Shown here in pieces: positions 1-7,340 of a stretch of DNA of 45,600 nucleotides. Within the stretch, counting starts at the first letter, position 1. Each line of letters begins with the position of its first letter. A program made the position numbers and the translations under genes. This DNA comes from an uncultured Prevotellaceae bacterium (GTDB lineage Bacteria > Bacteroidota > Bacteroidia > Bacteroidales > Bacteroidaceae). The stretch lies in assembly GCA_902800245.1 (NCBI GenBank), contig CADCDY010000032.1, positions 1 through 45,600 of the forward strand, written 5' to 3'. The notes below the pieces were generated by a model. It worked only from the letters and a program-made list of their open reading frames with translations. It searched no databases and was not told the DNA's origin.

Positions 1-103
1 GGAGGAAGATTTGGTTTGGGAGGCAATTTCCGTCGATTTAGCACCTATTCGCGAACAGATGGTAAAGTATTTAGATGAACTTAAAGATAATGTTGAACCC
101 TAA
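1..103 (+). CDS. 3' end of an unidentified gene (partial)
   Basis: The window opens inside a reading frame (codons from base 2) that ends at the TAA at 101-103. The visible 33 residues are acidic and helix-like (EEDLVWEAISVDLAP, then a lysine/glutamate-rich end DELKDNVEP). I do not recognise the family, and the start and most of the protein lie outside the window. No terminator-like hairpin is obvious directly after the stop. Confidence 0.45.
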   Translation, partial: EEDLVWEAISVDLAPIREQMVKYLDELKDNVEP

Positions 104-393
104 AAACGATGATGCCTATGGGCTGAGAGAAATATAACACGGACATATAGGATGAATATCCGCTTTTAGATTCTTGTATTCCCAAATCGGCAAAATTGAA
201 AGAATTTATCAAGAACGAAAGTCGGAGTTCGCGCCTGATGGCGTGGACTTTTACTCGTTTAAGATAAATGGGCGTTTGCCGATGCCTGGAATACGTAGAC
301 GAAGTACTTGTCCACGTTTTTCTTTTTGTATGCTTCAAGCTGATTATTTAAAACTTATAACATAAATAGTAACAAACGTAAAAACAAAAACGT
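104..393. other. Non-coding or degenerate stretch, no recognised content
   Basis: About 290 bases lie between the partial gene and the dockerin-like gene. Short frames are open on both strands but none has a recognisable family, signal peptide or start context. No TAnnTTTG promoter core or strong terminator is evident. It may be the remains of a decayed gene. Confidence 0.4.
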
Positions 394-891
394 ATGAAAG
401 CAAAAATCGTATTTTTACTGGCGGCATTTTTGATGCTGTTTAGTGTAAGTGCAAATGCACAAAGTGGCGGAACACCTATTAAGGGTGACGTAAATGAAGA
501 TGGTGTGGTTGATATTGCCGACATTAATGCCATTATCGACATTATGAAGAATGGCGGCGGAACGGGTGGCGAGACAAAATACTATTGGTATGTTGGAGTA
601 ATACCACCAACCGACCCGAATAACCCTGATGAAAATAAAGAAAATAACAAATGGACATTACTTACTTCTGAACCGACAGAAATACACGTTGAAACTGGAT
701 TACAATTGCCACCTACTACTTGGTATATTGCAATACCACATTCATATAATTTCCAAGGATATGATTCAACTGGTTCATCACCAGATAATGTATCATTTAC
801 CAAATCATTAATAACAATAAGTGGTGTTCAATATGATTTATTCACTGGAACAGTAATAGTTGCTGCAATAAATGCAGTATTCAAAAAATAA
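394..891 (+). CDS. Secreted protein with a single dockerin-type/EF-hand calcium motif
   Basis: The 165-residue product begins with a signal peptide (MKAKIVFLLAAFLMLF, cleavage probably after SANAQ). Residues about 31-52 carry one dockerin type I half-repeat, GDVNEDGVVDIADIN followed by AIIDIMK, with acidic and Asn residues at the positions that bind calcium in DxNxDGxxxxxD loops. A complete cellulosomal dockerin has two such repeats, so this is a half-dockerin as often seen in Prevotella secreted proteins. The remainder (YYWYVGVIPPT through WYIAIPHSYNF to the C-terminus) is a beta-rich domain I cannot name. The next gene starts 12 bases downstream and encodes a cohesin-like protein, so the two are probably co-transcribed. 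A cell-surface or extracellular location is inferred; function is unknown. Confidence 0.75.
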   Translation: MKAKIVFLLAAFLMLFSVSANAQSGGTPIKGDVNEDGVVDIADINAIIDIMKNGGGTGGETKYYWYVGVIPPTDPNNPDENKENNKWTLLTSEPTEIHVETGLQLPPTTWYIAIPHSYNFQGYDSTGSSPDNVSFTKSLITISGVQYDLFTGTVIVAAINAVFKK

Positions 892-903
892 AGAAGAAAA
901 GCT

Positions 904-1485
904 ATGAATATAAGAATACTAAAAATCGTCATTGGGCTACTGACATTTATTGGAAATGTAAACGCCCAGACGGTTTCGGTAGCGTCGATTGAGGCGACAG
1001 CAGGCGAACAGAAGGCTCTAACTGTCAGCCTATCGGATGCTTCATCGGCCACGGCCATGCAGTTCAATCTGTCGCTGCCTGCCAATGTGACCATCAACGA
1101 AAGTGAATGTGCACTCGGCGGTGCAGCCAATAATCACACGCTAAGAGTCAATAGAATGGATAACGGTAATTATCTTTTCGTGATATTTAGCATGGACTTT
1201 AAGAAACTTGGCAACGGTACATTGCTTACCATTCCTGTAATCTTTGCAAACGATGCTACAAGCGGAAACGGTAACCTCTTTACAGTCCGTTCTTCCGCGT
1301 CAGATGCTGTCAGCCATCAACATCAGAATGCAACATTTGCTGTTAATGTAAATACGTCTGACATCAAGAATATCAGGACGAGCAGTGTGAAAAATGGCAA
1401 TGTCTACAATGTGAGAGGACAGAAACTGACCTCGCCACAAAAGGGTATCAACATAATAGATGGACAAAAAGTGTTAGTCAAATAA
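904..1485 (+). CDS. Secreted cohesin-like domain protein with C-terminal GINIIDG tail
   Basis: The product has 193 residues. A signal peptide ends near NVNAQ (about residue 22). Residues about 23-130 resemble the cohesin fold: a strand TVSVASIEATAGE, then AMQFNLSLPANVTI, a loop with conserved His/Arg (NHTLRVNR), NYLFVIFSMD and GTLLTIPVIF, the order seen in cohesin-type beta-sandwiches. The C-terminus (VYNVRGQKL, then KGINIIDGQKVLVK) is the short terminal module common on Prevotella exported proteins and may be a sorting or anchoring signal. Being 12 bases downstream of a dockerin-like gene suggests the two products might bind each other, but this is inference; a single dockerin half-repeat may not suffice. 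A strong terminator follows, closing the unit. Confidence 0.7.
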   Translation: MNIRILKIVIGLLTFIGNVNAQTVSVASIEATAGEQKALTVSLSDASSATAMQFNLSLPANVTINESECALGGAANNHTLRVNRMDNGNYLFVIFSMDFKKLGNGTLLTIPVIFANDATSGNGNLFTVRSSASDAVSHQHQNATFAVNVNTSDIKNIRTSSVKNGNVYNVRGQKLTSPQKGINIIDGQKVLVK

Positions 1486-1514
1486 TTCAAAAAAACAGAC
1501 ACAAAAAGCACTGG

Positions 1515-1550
1515 AGTCGGAGAGGGTGGTTACTTTCTCCGACTTTTTTG
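1515..1550 (+). terminator. Rho-independent terminator after the dockerin/cohesin pair
   Basis: A perfect 9-bp stem, AGTCGGAGA (1515-1523) against TCTCCGACT (1536-1544), is followed by a run of T (TTTTTTG). Confidence 0.85.
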
Positions 1551-1620
1551 TTTTTGGGAAACTGAGAACTTTCGAAGTTTAGATGTTTAGGATTTATAAT
1601 AATAAAAAGAAAATTATTAT

Positions 1621-1743
1621 TTTTCCTTTGGTTCTTTCCTTGCTTATTCGTATCTTTTCGCTTGCGAGAAGATACTTCCGCTCGAAAATGAAAAGAAAAA
1701 CTCGTTTTCCTTTTGCATTTTACTCGCTTATTCGTATCTTTGC
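1621..1743 (+). repeat. Hairpin-plus-promoter repeat module, copy 1
   Basis: Roughly 122 bases, nearly identical to copy 2 (2265-2388) and recognisably related to copy 3 (about 7225-7321). Order: a first GTATCTTT box, an imperfect hairpin around GAGAAG/CTT..CTC, a second hairpin (AAAATGAAAAG against CTTTTGCATTTT), then CTTATTCGTATCTTTG, which matches the Bacteroidetes TAnnTTTG core (1735-1742) with a TTTG about 19-20 bases upstream. The module ends just ahead of the DUF4251 gene and probably drives it. Confidence 0.8.
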
Positions 1744-1756
1744 GGCAGAAAAGGGA

Positions 1757-2251
1757 ATGATTATGAAGCAGGTTATATTGTCATTGGTGCTGACGCTGTT
1801 GGCGGTGATTGCTTTGGAAGGATGTGCGACGGCTGAAGAGAGGGCAGCAAGGGCTGCTGAGCATGCAGCCAGAGTGAAGGTCGCGCTGACGGAACGGCAC
1901 TATAAGATTCGTGTTGATCACATGTATCCGACAAAGGGAGGTTCGAAGAGCGTGTCGTCAAGCTATTCGGTGGAGGTGAGGAACGATTCGCTGTTTTCTT
2001 ATCTACCGTTTTTCGGACGTGCTTATCAGGTGCCTTACGGTGGGGGCAAGGGTCTGAATTTTTCTGAGCGCATAGGCAGCTATCGGGAGTCGCTGGTGAA
2101 CGGGCGTCGACATATAGAAATAAACGTGAAAAACGACGAAGATAGCTATCTCTATGTGATCGACGTGTTTGACAATGGTAATTCAGACATAGTTGTACAG
2201 GCTCAACAACGTGAACGCATTTCGTATTCAGGCGAAATGGTGTTTGAATAA
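1757..2251 (+). CDS. DUF4251-family lipoprotein
   Basis: The product has about 164 residues, starting at ATG 1757 (a second in-frame ATG at 1763 is equally possible). The promoter core at 1735-1742 rules out the much earlier in-frame ATG at 1583. The N-terminus is a lipoprotein signal peptide, hydrophobic VILSLVLTLLAVIAL then the lipobox LEGC. The body has the DUF4251 signature: a YSVEVRNDSLFSYLPFFGRAY segment region followed by a Gly-rich VPYGGGKGLNF. DUF4251 proteins are small, probably periplasmic or outer-membrane-associated Bacteroidetes lipoproteins of unknown function. The gene stands alone and is flanked by two direct copies of the hairpin-promoter module, 644 bases apart. Confidence 0.8.
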   Translation: MIMKQVILSLVLTLLAVIALEGCATAEERAARAAEHAARVKVALTERHYKIRVDHMYPTKGGSKSVSSSYSVEVRNDSLFSYLPFFGRAYQVPYGGGKGLNFSERIGSYRESLVNGRRHIEINVKNDEDSYLYVIDVFDNGNSDIVVQAQQRERISYSGEMVFE

Positions 2252-2264
2252 AAAGAAAAGTGAA

Positions 2265-2388
2265 CTTTCCTTTGGTTCTTTGCTCGCTTATTCGTAACTT
2301 TTCGCTTTGTGAGAAGTCACTTCCGCTCGAAAATGAAAAGAAAAACTCGTTTTCCTTTTGCATTTTGCTCGCTTATTCGTAACTTTGC
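2265..2388 (+). repeat. Hairpin-plus-promoter repeat module, copy 2
   Basis: Nearly identical to copy 1, with a few substitutions and one extra base in the first hairpin loop region. It ends in TAACTTTG (2380-2387), 22 bases ahead of the GTG start of the DUF6057 gene, and is its likely promoter. It forms a direct repeat with copy 1 around the DUF4251 gene. Confidence 0.8.
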
Positions 2389-2409
2389 ACACAAAATATA
2401 CAGAGTTTT

Positions 2410-3564
2410 GTGTCTTTTTTTAAAACTACATACTGGCAATACTGTATCGTTGCAGCACTGGCTGTAGCAGTGTTTTGCTATTGGCTGCTGCTGTTTCCGT
2501 ATATACCTGTCGTGAGGGAAACGTCACAATTGTTCCTGTGGACAGGAGATTATTTCACGGAACGTATTGTGACGCCAGGGGGAACGGCCAGATATCTGGG
2601 GGAGATGATAGCCCAGTGTTTCATCAATCCCGTCAACGGGGCCATAGCCTATACCATCATCTTTGTGATTGCACAGCTGTTATCGAGCAGATTGCTCCGA
2701 CAGTTGTTCCCCACCATGAAAACGGCCTATCGGTTTATGCTTTCGCTCGTGGTGCCGGTCGCCCTGTGGCTGCTGGGCATGGTGCCCAGCATTCCGCTGA
2801 CGCTGACCGTGGCGGTCATCATGGTGCTGGGTGCTGGGTGCGCAATCATGGCTCTCCCCTCGTCAAAACGCCTATGGGTGCTGCTGCCGACGATTGCCGC
2901 CGTGTATTGGCTGGCGGGTACCGACTTTTATGACTACGACGAGGAGGTGGGCAAGGAGATGGGCACGTATGAAGAAATGGAGTGCGACCTGCTGCTCCGA
3001 CAGGGGGAATGGCATGAGATTATCCGCAGATTTCCGCAACCAGAGTCGCCTGCCGTACGAAGTGCCGTCATACTGGCCTACCATAAGACGGGACAGATGG
3101 GCAAGCAGGATTGCAACGCCACACTCTCAAAGAGAGAACTGATGCAGAATCTGGTCGTTCCGAGTGAACAGCAGGGAAGCTCGCTGTCGGTGTTTAACAT
3201 CAGCGACACGCATTTCGTGGTCAACTTCGGCAGTTTGTCGTCGGCCTTCATCGCCAGCGATTTGGCCTATCAGCTCTATTGGACCAACATCGCCCAGCGC
3301 ACGGCCTTCGAGGCGATGGAGTTTATCCCCAACTACAACAAAAGCGGACGGGCGTTGAAACGGCTGGTGGAGACGAACATCATCAGCGGCCACTACGATG
3401 TGGCGCGGAAATACATTGCCATTCTGGAGAAGACGACGTTCTACAGCGGCTGGGCGCGGAAGATGCGACAGCTCGTTGACCATCCCGAGCAGATCGTGAA
3501 CTACCCCTTCCTGCATTCCGCCCAAAAGGAATATGAGAATACGACCGACATTTTCTTTATATAA
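2410..3564 (+). CDS. DUF6057-like multipass membrane protein
   Basis: The product has 384 residues and starts at GTG 2410, 22 bases after the TAACTTTG box. The N-terminal half is strongly hydrophobic with about five or six membrane segments (for example YCIVAALAVAVFCYWLLLF, AIAYTIIFVIAQLL and LWVLLPTIAAVYWLAG). The C-terminal half is soluble and helical, with the pattern YxMExxLLRQGEWHEII, reminiscent of the TPR-like tails of DUF6057 proteins. Residues about 237-246 (NATLSKREL) are encoded by a dispersed repeat (3113-3140) also found in carA and in the helicase gene. The lipoprotein gene with the CxxCH motif starts 7 bases downstream, so the two are an operon. Function is unknown; the family name is from memory. 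Confidence 0.65.
   Translation: MSFFKTTYWQYCIVAALAVAVFCYWLLLFPYIPVVRETSQLFLWTGDYFTERIVTPGGTARYLGEMIAQCFINPVNGAIAYTIIFVIAQLLSSRLLRQLFPTMKTAYRFMLSLVVPVALWLLGMVPSIPLTLTVAVIMVLGAGCAIMALPSSKRLWVLLPTIAAVYWLAGTDFYDYDEEVGKEMGTYEEMECDLLLRQGEWHEIIRRFPQPESPAVRSAVILAYHKTGQMGKQDCNATLSKRELMQNLVVPSEQQGSSLSVFNISDTHFVVNFGSLSSAFIASDLAYQLYWTNIAQRTAFEAMEFIPNYNKSGRALKRLVETNIISGHYDVARKYIAILEKTTFYSGWARKMRQLVDHPEQIVNYPFLHSAQKEYENTTDIFFI
3113..3141 (+). repeat. Family D dispersed repeat inside the DUF6057 gene
   Basis: The 19-base core AACGCCACACTCTCAAAGA and flanking GAGAAC match 21197-21226 in the helicase gene and the complement of 11193-11226 in carA. Its centre is a small palindrome (CTCTC-AAA-GAGAG). It stays in frame here, reading NATLSKREL, the same frame as in carA. 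Confidence 0.75.
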
Positions 3565-3571
3565 ACAAGGT

Positions 3572-5050
3572 ATGAAACGACAGATACTCCATACGCTCCT
3601 TCCGATGCTCGTCGTGCTGATGACGGCGTGTCAGTCGCGTCCCAAGGATGTGAGGCAGGTCGATGAGCTGCCCGCCATTTGGCCCGACTACACGGCGGTG
3701 ACGATACCGGCGACGATAGCCCCGCTGAACTTCGCAATGGCCGACGACGTTGAGACCATCGACGTCACGGTGAAAGGTTCAAAGGGTGGCGAGATGCATG
3801 TGAATGGCAGCTATGCCGATTTCGACATCGACGAGTGGCATGAACTGCTGGCGGCAAACAAGGGCGGCGCGATGACCGTCACCGTGTGTGCCGAGAAGGA
3901 CGGCGGGTGGACGCAGTATCGCGATTTTCAGGTCTTCGTCAGTGCCGACGAGCTGGACGCCTGGGGCATTACCTACCGGCGCATTCCGCCCAGCTACGAG
4001 ATTTACAGCCGGATGGGAATCTACCAGCGGAGCCTTGCAGACTTTGAGGAGACAGTGCTCTTCGAAAACAGTCTGACGTCAGGATTGTGCATCAACTGCC
4101 ATACCGCCAACCGCACCAATCCCGACCAGTATGTCTGGCATGTACGTGGAAAACATGGTGCGACCATTGTGAGTAAAAGTGAAAAGGGAAAAGAGAATAG
4201 TGAAAAGTTGGAGCTGCTGCCTGCCCGTAACGACAGCATCGGCGGTCCGATGGTCTATCCCTATTGGCATCCGGACGGCCGCTACTGCGCTTTCTCTACC
4301 AACACGACGTCGCAGATGTTTCATACGGCTGGCAGAAAACGCATCGAGGTGTACGACAGTGCGTCGGACATCTTCATCTATGACACCGAGACGCACAGCG
4401 TCCTGAAAGACACGCTCACGATGAGGACGGAGTGGGCCGAGAACACCCCCGCATTCTCGCCCGACGGGAAATGGCTCTATTTCACCACCGCCCGACGACA
4501 GGCATATCCCATTGATTACGACAAGGAGAAATACAGTCTGTGCCGCGTGGCCTTTGATGCGAAGACGGGACGGCTGGGTCAGCAAGTCGATACGCTCATC
4601 AATGCCGACGAGACGGGCAAGAGCGTAACGTGGCCCCGACCATCCTACGACGGCCGCTACATCATGTACACACAGACGGACTACGGGTATTTCTCCGTAT
4701 GGCATCCGGAGGCCGACCTATGGCTGCTAGATTTAAAGACAGGCGAGACACGCCCTATGGACGAAGTGAACAGTCCACGGGCGGAGAGCCTGCACAACTG
4801 GACGCCCAACAGCCGATGGTTCCTCTTTACGAGCCGGCGCGACGACGGGCTTTACACGCGCATCTATTTCGCGTCGTTAGATGCCAATGGCAAGGCGACG
4901 AAGCCCTTCCTGCTGCCGCAACGCAATCCGAAGGAATACTATAGGATGTCGCTATACTCCTTTAACACCCCCGATTTCGCGAGCCGACGCATAGAGCCTC
5001 ATCCCCATGAGGTCGCCCGAAAAATAGAAAGCGACAAAAGGGTACACTAA
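3572..5050 (+). CDS. Lipoprotein with a CxxCH heme motif and TolB/PD40 beta-propeller
   Basis: The 492-residue product starts at ATG 3572, 7 bases after the DUF6057 stop. It has a lipoprotein signal peptide (MLVVLMTAC). Residues about 20-165 form an N-terminal beta domain. CINCH at about residues 174-178 is a canonical c-type heme-binding motif, followed by VWHVRGKHGA. The rest carries PD40/TolB-like propeller repeats: YPYWHPDGRYCAFSTN, TPAFSPDGKWLYFTTA and WPRPSYDGRYIMYTQ. The segment VSKSEKGKENSEKLEL just after the heme motif is encoded by an AG-rich repeat-like tract (about 4171-4210) and looks inserted. Related Bacteroidetes proteins are sometimes labelled cytochrome c biosynthesis, but the sequence suggests a periplasm-facing heme lipoprotein. 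Electron transfer or sensing is conceivable; nothing shows which. Confidence 0.65.
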   Translation: MKRQILHTLLPMLVVLMTACQSRPKDVRQVDELPAIWPDYTAVTIPATIAPLNFAMADDVETIDVTVKGSKGGEMHVNGSYADFDIDEWHELLAANKGGAMTVTVCAEKDGGWTQYRDFQVFVSADELDAWGITYRRIPPSYEIYSRMGIYQRSLADFEETVLFENSLTSGLCINCHTANRTNPDQYVWHVRGKHGATIVSKSEKGKENSEKLELLPARNDSIGGPMVYPYWHPDGRYCAFSTNTTSQMFHTAGRKRIEVYDSASDIFIYDTETHSVLKDTLTMRTEWAENTPAFSPDGKWLYFTTARRQAYPIDYDKEKYSLCRVAFDAKTGRLGQQVDTLINADETGKSVTWPRPSYDGRYIMYTQTDYGYFSVWHPEADLWLLDLKTGETRPMDEVNSPRAESLHNWTPNSRWFLFTSRRDDGLYTRIYFASLDANGKATKPFLLPQRNPKEYYRMSLYSFNTPDFASRRIEPHPHEVARKIESDKRVH

Positions 5051-5613
5051 TGACTTAGGGAAAATTCGCAACCGCAGTATTGCTGGTTGTAGAAGTTGTA
5101 TTCGCGCAGCAGTTGGTTGCGGCGTTCGTAGAGACCGCCCTTGCGCCAGTTCTGAGCCCAGAATTCCGTATCGGGTACGACAGCCTGGGCTTGCAGTCCG
5201 GCAGCGGTAATCTGCTCGATGCTCTTCCAGCGCGACGACGCCAGCGTGGTGGTAAAGAAACGCAGGCCCTGACGGCGGGCTTCGCGGGCTGCTGCCGTGA
5301 GGCGAAGCTGGAAGCACAGGCTGCAGCGACTGCCACGTTCCGGTTCGCACTCCAGTCCGCGGACGCTGTCGAGCCACTGCTGGTGGTCGTAGTCACCATC
5401 TATCCAGCGGACACCCAGCGCGTCGGCATGGCGCTTGCTTTCGTTCTTGCGGATGTCGTATTCTTCGCGGGGGTAGATGTTGGGGTTATAATAAAAAATG
5501 GTAGGGTGGACGTCGTGGGCCAACATCCACTCTACGATGGCTGACGAACAGGGAGCGCAGCAGGCGTGCAGTAACACCTCGTGCGCTCCCTCGGGTATTG
5601 GAATCTTATTCAA
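5047..5613 (-). CDS. queH: Epoxyqueuosine reductase QueH
   Basis: The 188-residue product matches QueH (formerly DUF208), which makes queuosine from epoxyqueuosine in tRNA. Visible signatures: LLHACCAPCSSA near the N-terminus with the CCxPC cysteines, YYNPNIYPREEYDIRK, GDYDHQQWL, a central GSRCSLCFQLRL cysteine pair, FTTTLASSRWKS, and the C-terminal FYNQQYCGCEF. These are the cluster and active-site cysteines of the family. The longest frame starts at a TTG (5611-5613) within an AT-rich dispersed repeat; this keeps the family-typical KIPxPEGAHEVLLH lead-in. A GTG a few codons later is the alternative. The gene overlaps the 3' end of the converging lipoprotein gene by 4 bases. Confidence 0.9.
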   Translation of the reverse strand: MNKIPIPEGAHEVLLHACCAPCSSAIVEWMLAHDVHPTIFYYNPNIYPREEYDIRKNESKRHADALGVRWIDGDYDHQQWLDSVRGLECEPERGSRCSLCFQLRLTAAAREARRQGLRFFTTTLASSRWKSIEQITAAGLQAQAVVPDTEFWAQNWRKGGLYERRNQLLREYNFYNQQYCGCEFSLSH

Positions 5614-5645
5614 TTGTCAATTATCAATTATCAATTGTCAATTGT
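5610..5645. repeat. Family A AT-rich dispersed repeat (intergenic)
   Basis: Tandem CAATTGTCAATTATCAATT-type units fill the gap between queH and the CoA-transferase gene. The same repeat occurs at 19326, 23042, 24103, 25670, 28050, 29851, 30580 and 30752, mostly inside genes. Here it contributes the presumed TTG start of queH. Confidence 0.85.
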
Positions 5646-7150
5646 TACTTCACGTATTCAGCAAAGTCGGTAAGCTTCATGTCGCCCTTGCGTGCCAGCG
5701 TGTCGTGCATGGCGAAAGCGGCAGTGAGACAGTGGTGCGTATGACCACCAGTACCCAGTTTCAGGTAATCCCACAACAGCTGCTTGTAGTCGGGGTGAGC
5801 ACAGTTCTCGATGATGGTCTGTGCACGCTGCATAGGACTCTTTCCGCGCAGATCGGCCACACCCTGCTCTGTCACAATCACGTTCACATCGTGCTCTGAA
5901 GAGTCCTGGTGGGTCACGAAGGGCACCACTGAAGAGATGCAACCACCCTTAGCTACAGAAGGACAGGTGAAGATGCTCAGGTAGGCGTTGCGGATGAAGT
6001 CACCCGAACCACCGATACCGTTCATCATCTTCGTACCGCTGATATGAGTTGAGTTGGCATTACCATAGATATCCACCTCGATGGCCGTGTTGATGGCGAT
6101 AACACCCAGACGACGGATTACTGCGGGGTGGTTGGAGATCTCACTCTGACGCAGGGTCAGGTGATCCTTGAAATAGTCCATATTGTCATACACCTGCTTC
6201 AGGCAGTCGTTAGAAACAGTCAGCGAACAAGCGGAGGCATCCTTCACACGACCGTGCAGCATCATACCCACCACAGCATCCTGCAGTACCTCGGTATAGA
6301 TATTGAAGTCGGGCACGTGCTTGTCCTCGCCCAGCGCACCGAGGATGGCATTGGCGGTAGAGCCCACACCACTCTGTAGCGGCAGGAACTCCTTGGGGAT
6401 ACGACCCTTATGCAACTCGTCTACGAGGAACTCAGCGGTCAGATAACCAATCTTATCGGTCACAGGGTCGCTGTCCTTGAAGGCACGAGCCTCATCAGGG
6501 ATGTTACACTCTACGACACCTACCACCTTCTCCTTCGGAATCGAAACGTAAGGTACACCGATACGGTCACTTACATTGAAGATGGGGATAGGCTTGCGGT
6601 AAGGAGGATCCAACGGCTCATAAACGTCGTGGATATACTTGGCATTGGGATTGTGGAACGAGTTGAACTCGAGGATGACGTGCTTGGCCAGACGGGCAGC
6701 AGTCGGGGAGATACCACCGGCAGCAGTCAAGTAGACATGATAGTCATTACCCACCTCTTCGATGTCACAAACCTCAAGGATTGCCCAGTCCACATCACCA
6801 TAGAATCCATAACGCAGCTCCTGTGCCATGTGACTTAGGTGTAAGTCGTTGTAGGGAATCTCACCTGCGTTCACATGCTTACGGAAATCGGGGTTCGTGG
6901 TGTAGGGAGCACGATAGAGGATAGCCTGGGCATTGGCCAGGTCACCGTCTGTCGACTGTCCCGTGGAGGCACCTGTGAAAATAGCCACCTTGAACTCGCG
7001 GCCGGCCTCGTGCTCAGCCACAGCGATTTTTGCTAACTCTTTGGTTGTTGCCTTGGCCACGCCAGCAGGTGTGAAGCCACTCATGGCGATGTGGTCGCCA
7101 TTCTTAATCAGCGCCGCAGCCTCTGCGGCAGTCATACGTGTATAAGCCAT
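5645..7150 (-). CDS. Succinate/acetate CoA-transferase (acetyl-CoA hydrolase family)
   Basis: The 501-residue product is a full-length Cat1/AarC-type CoA-transferase. It moves CoA between acetyl-CoA/acetate and succinyl-CoA/succinate, a central step of succinate, propionate and acetate fermentation in Bacteroidales. Visible features: the N-terminal MSGFTPAGVAKA loop; PLQSGVGSTANAIL, the oxyanion-type GVG loop; IYTEVLQD, which holds the catalytic glutamate by homology to AarC; IGGSGDFIRNAYLS; and DVNVIVTEQGVADLRGKSP near the C-terminus. The ATG lies about 30 bases downstream of a TAnnTTTG box on this strand (complement of CAAAGGTA, 7180-7187). It stands alone, with queH downstream beyond a dispersed repeat. 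Substrate choice is inferred. Confidence 0.88.
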   Translation of the reverse strand: MAYTRMTAAEAAALIKNGDHIAMSGFTPAGVAKATTKELAKIAVAEHEAGREFKVAIFTGASTGQSTDGDLANAQAILYRAPYTTNPDFRKHVNAGEIPYNDLHLSHMAQELRYGFYGDVDWAILEVCDIEEVGNDYHVYLTAAGGISPTAARLAKHVILEFNSFHNPNAKYIHDVYEPLDPPYRKPIPIFNVSDRIGVPYVSIPKEKVVGVVECNIPDEARAFKDSDPVTDKIGYLTAEFLVDELHKGRIPKEFLPLQSGVGSTANAILGALGEDKHVPDFNIYTEVLQDAVVGMMLHGRVKDASACSLTVSNDCLKQVYDNMDYFKDHLTLRQSEISNHPAVIRRLGVIAINTAIEVDIYGNANSTHISGTKMMNGIGGSGDFIRNAYLSIFTCPSVAKGGCISSVVPFVTHQDSSEHDVNVIVTEQGVADLRGKSPMQRAQTIIENCAHPDYKQLLWDYLKLGTGGHTHHCLTAAFAMHDTLARKGDMKLTDFAEYVK

Positions 7151-7179
7151 AATATTGCAATATTTATGAAATTTGGCTG

Positions 7180-7187
7180 CAAAGGTA
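7180..7187 (-). promoter_or_regulatory. Promoter core TACCTTTG for the CoA-transferase gene
   Basis: CAAAGGTA on the + strand reads TACCTTTG on the - strand, the Bacteroidetes TAnnTTTG element, about 30 bases ahead of the ATG. Confidence 0.7.
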
Positions 7188-7224
7188 CAAATAATATTTC
7201 ATTTTTCGTCTTTAATATTTATTT

Positions 7225-7321
7225 TTTTTCGTACCTTTGACTTTGTCGAAGGCACTCCCGTTCGAAAATGAAAATAAATTCGGATTTATTTTGCATTTTG
7301 CTCACTTATTCGTACCTTTGT
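7225..7321 (+). repeat. Hairpin-plus-promoter repeat module, copy 3 (diverged)
   Basis: Same architecture as copies 1 and 2: GTACCTTTG, a first hairpin (TCGAAGG CACT CC..TTCGA), a second hairpin (AAAATGAAAATAAAT against ATTTATTTTGCATTTT), then CTTATTCGTACCTTTG (core 7313-7320). Stem bases differ from copies 1 and 2 on both arms so that pairing is kept. It leads into cysS, whose ATG is 20 bases beyond the core. Confidence 0.75.
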
Positions 7322-7340
7322 CGGCAAAAAATAGGAAAAT

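Noticed and set aside
81..365. Short open frames on both strands near the window start
   Set aside because: No signal peptide, family motif or promoter; they overlap each other and look like chance frames.
1773..2363. A 196-residue - strand frame opposite the DUF4251 gene
   Set aside because: It is the antisense of a well-supported lipoprotein gene, low in recognisable motifs, and runs through the promoter repeat.
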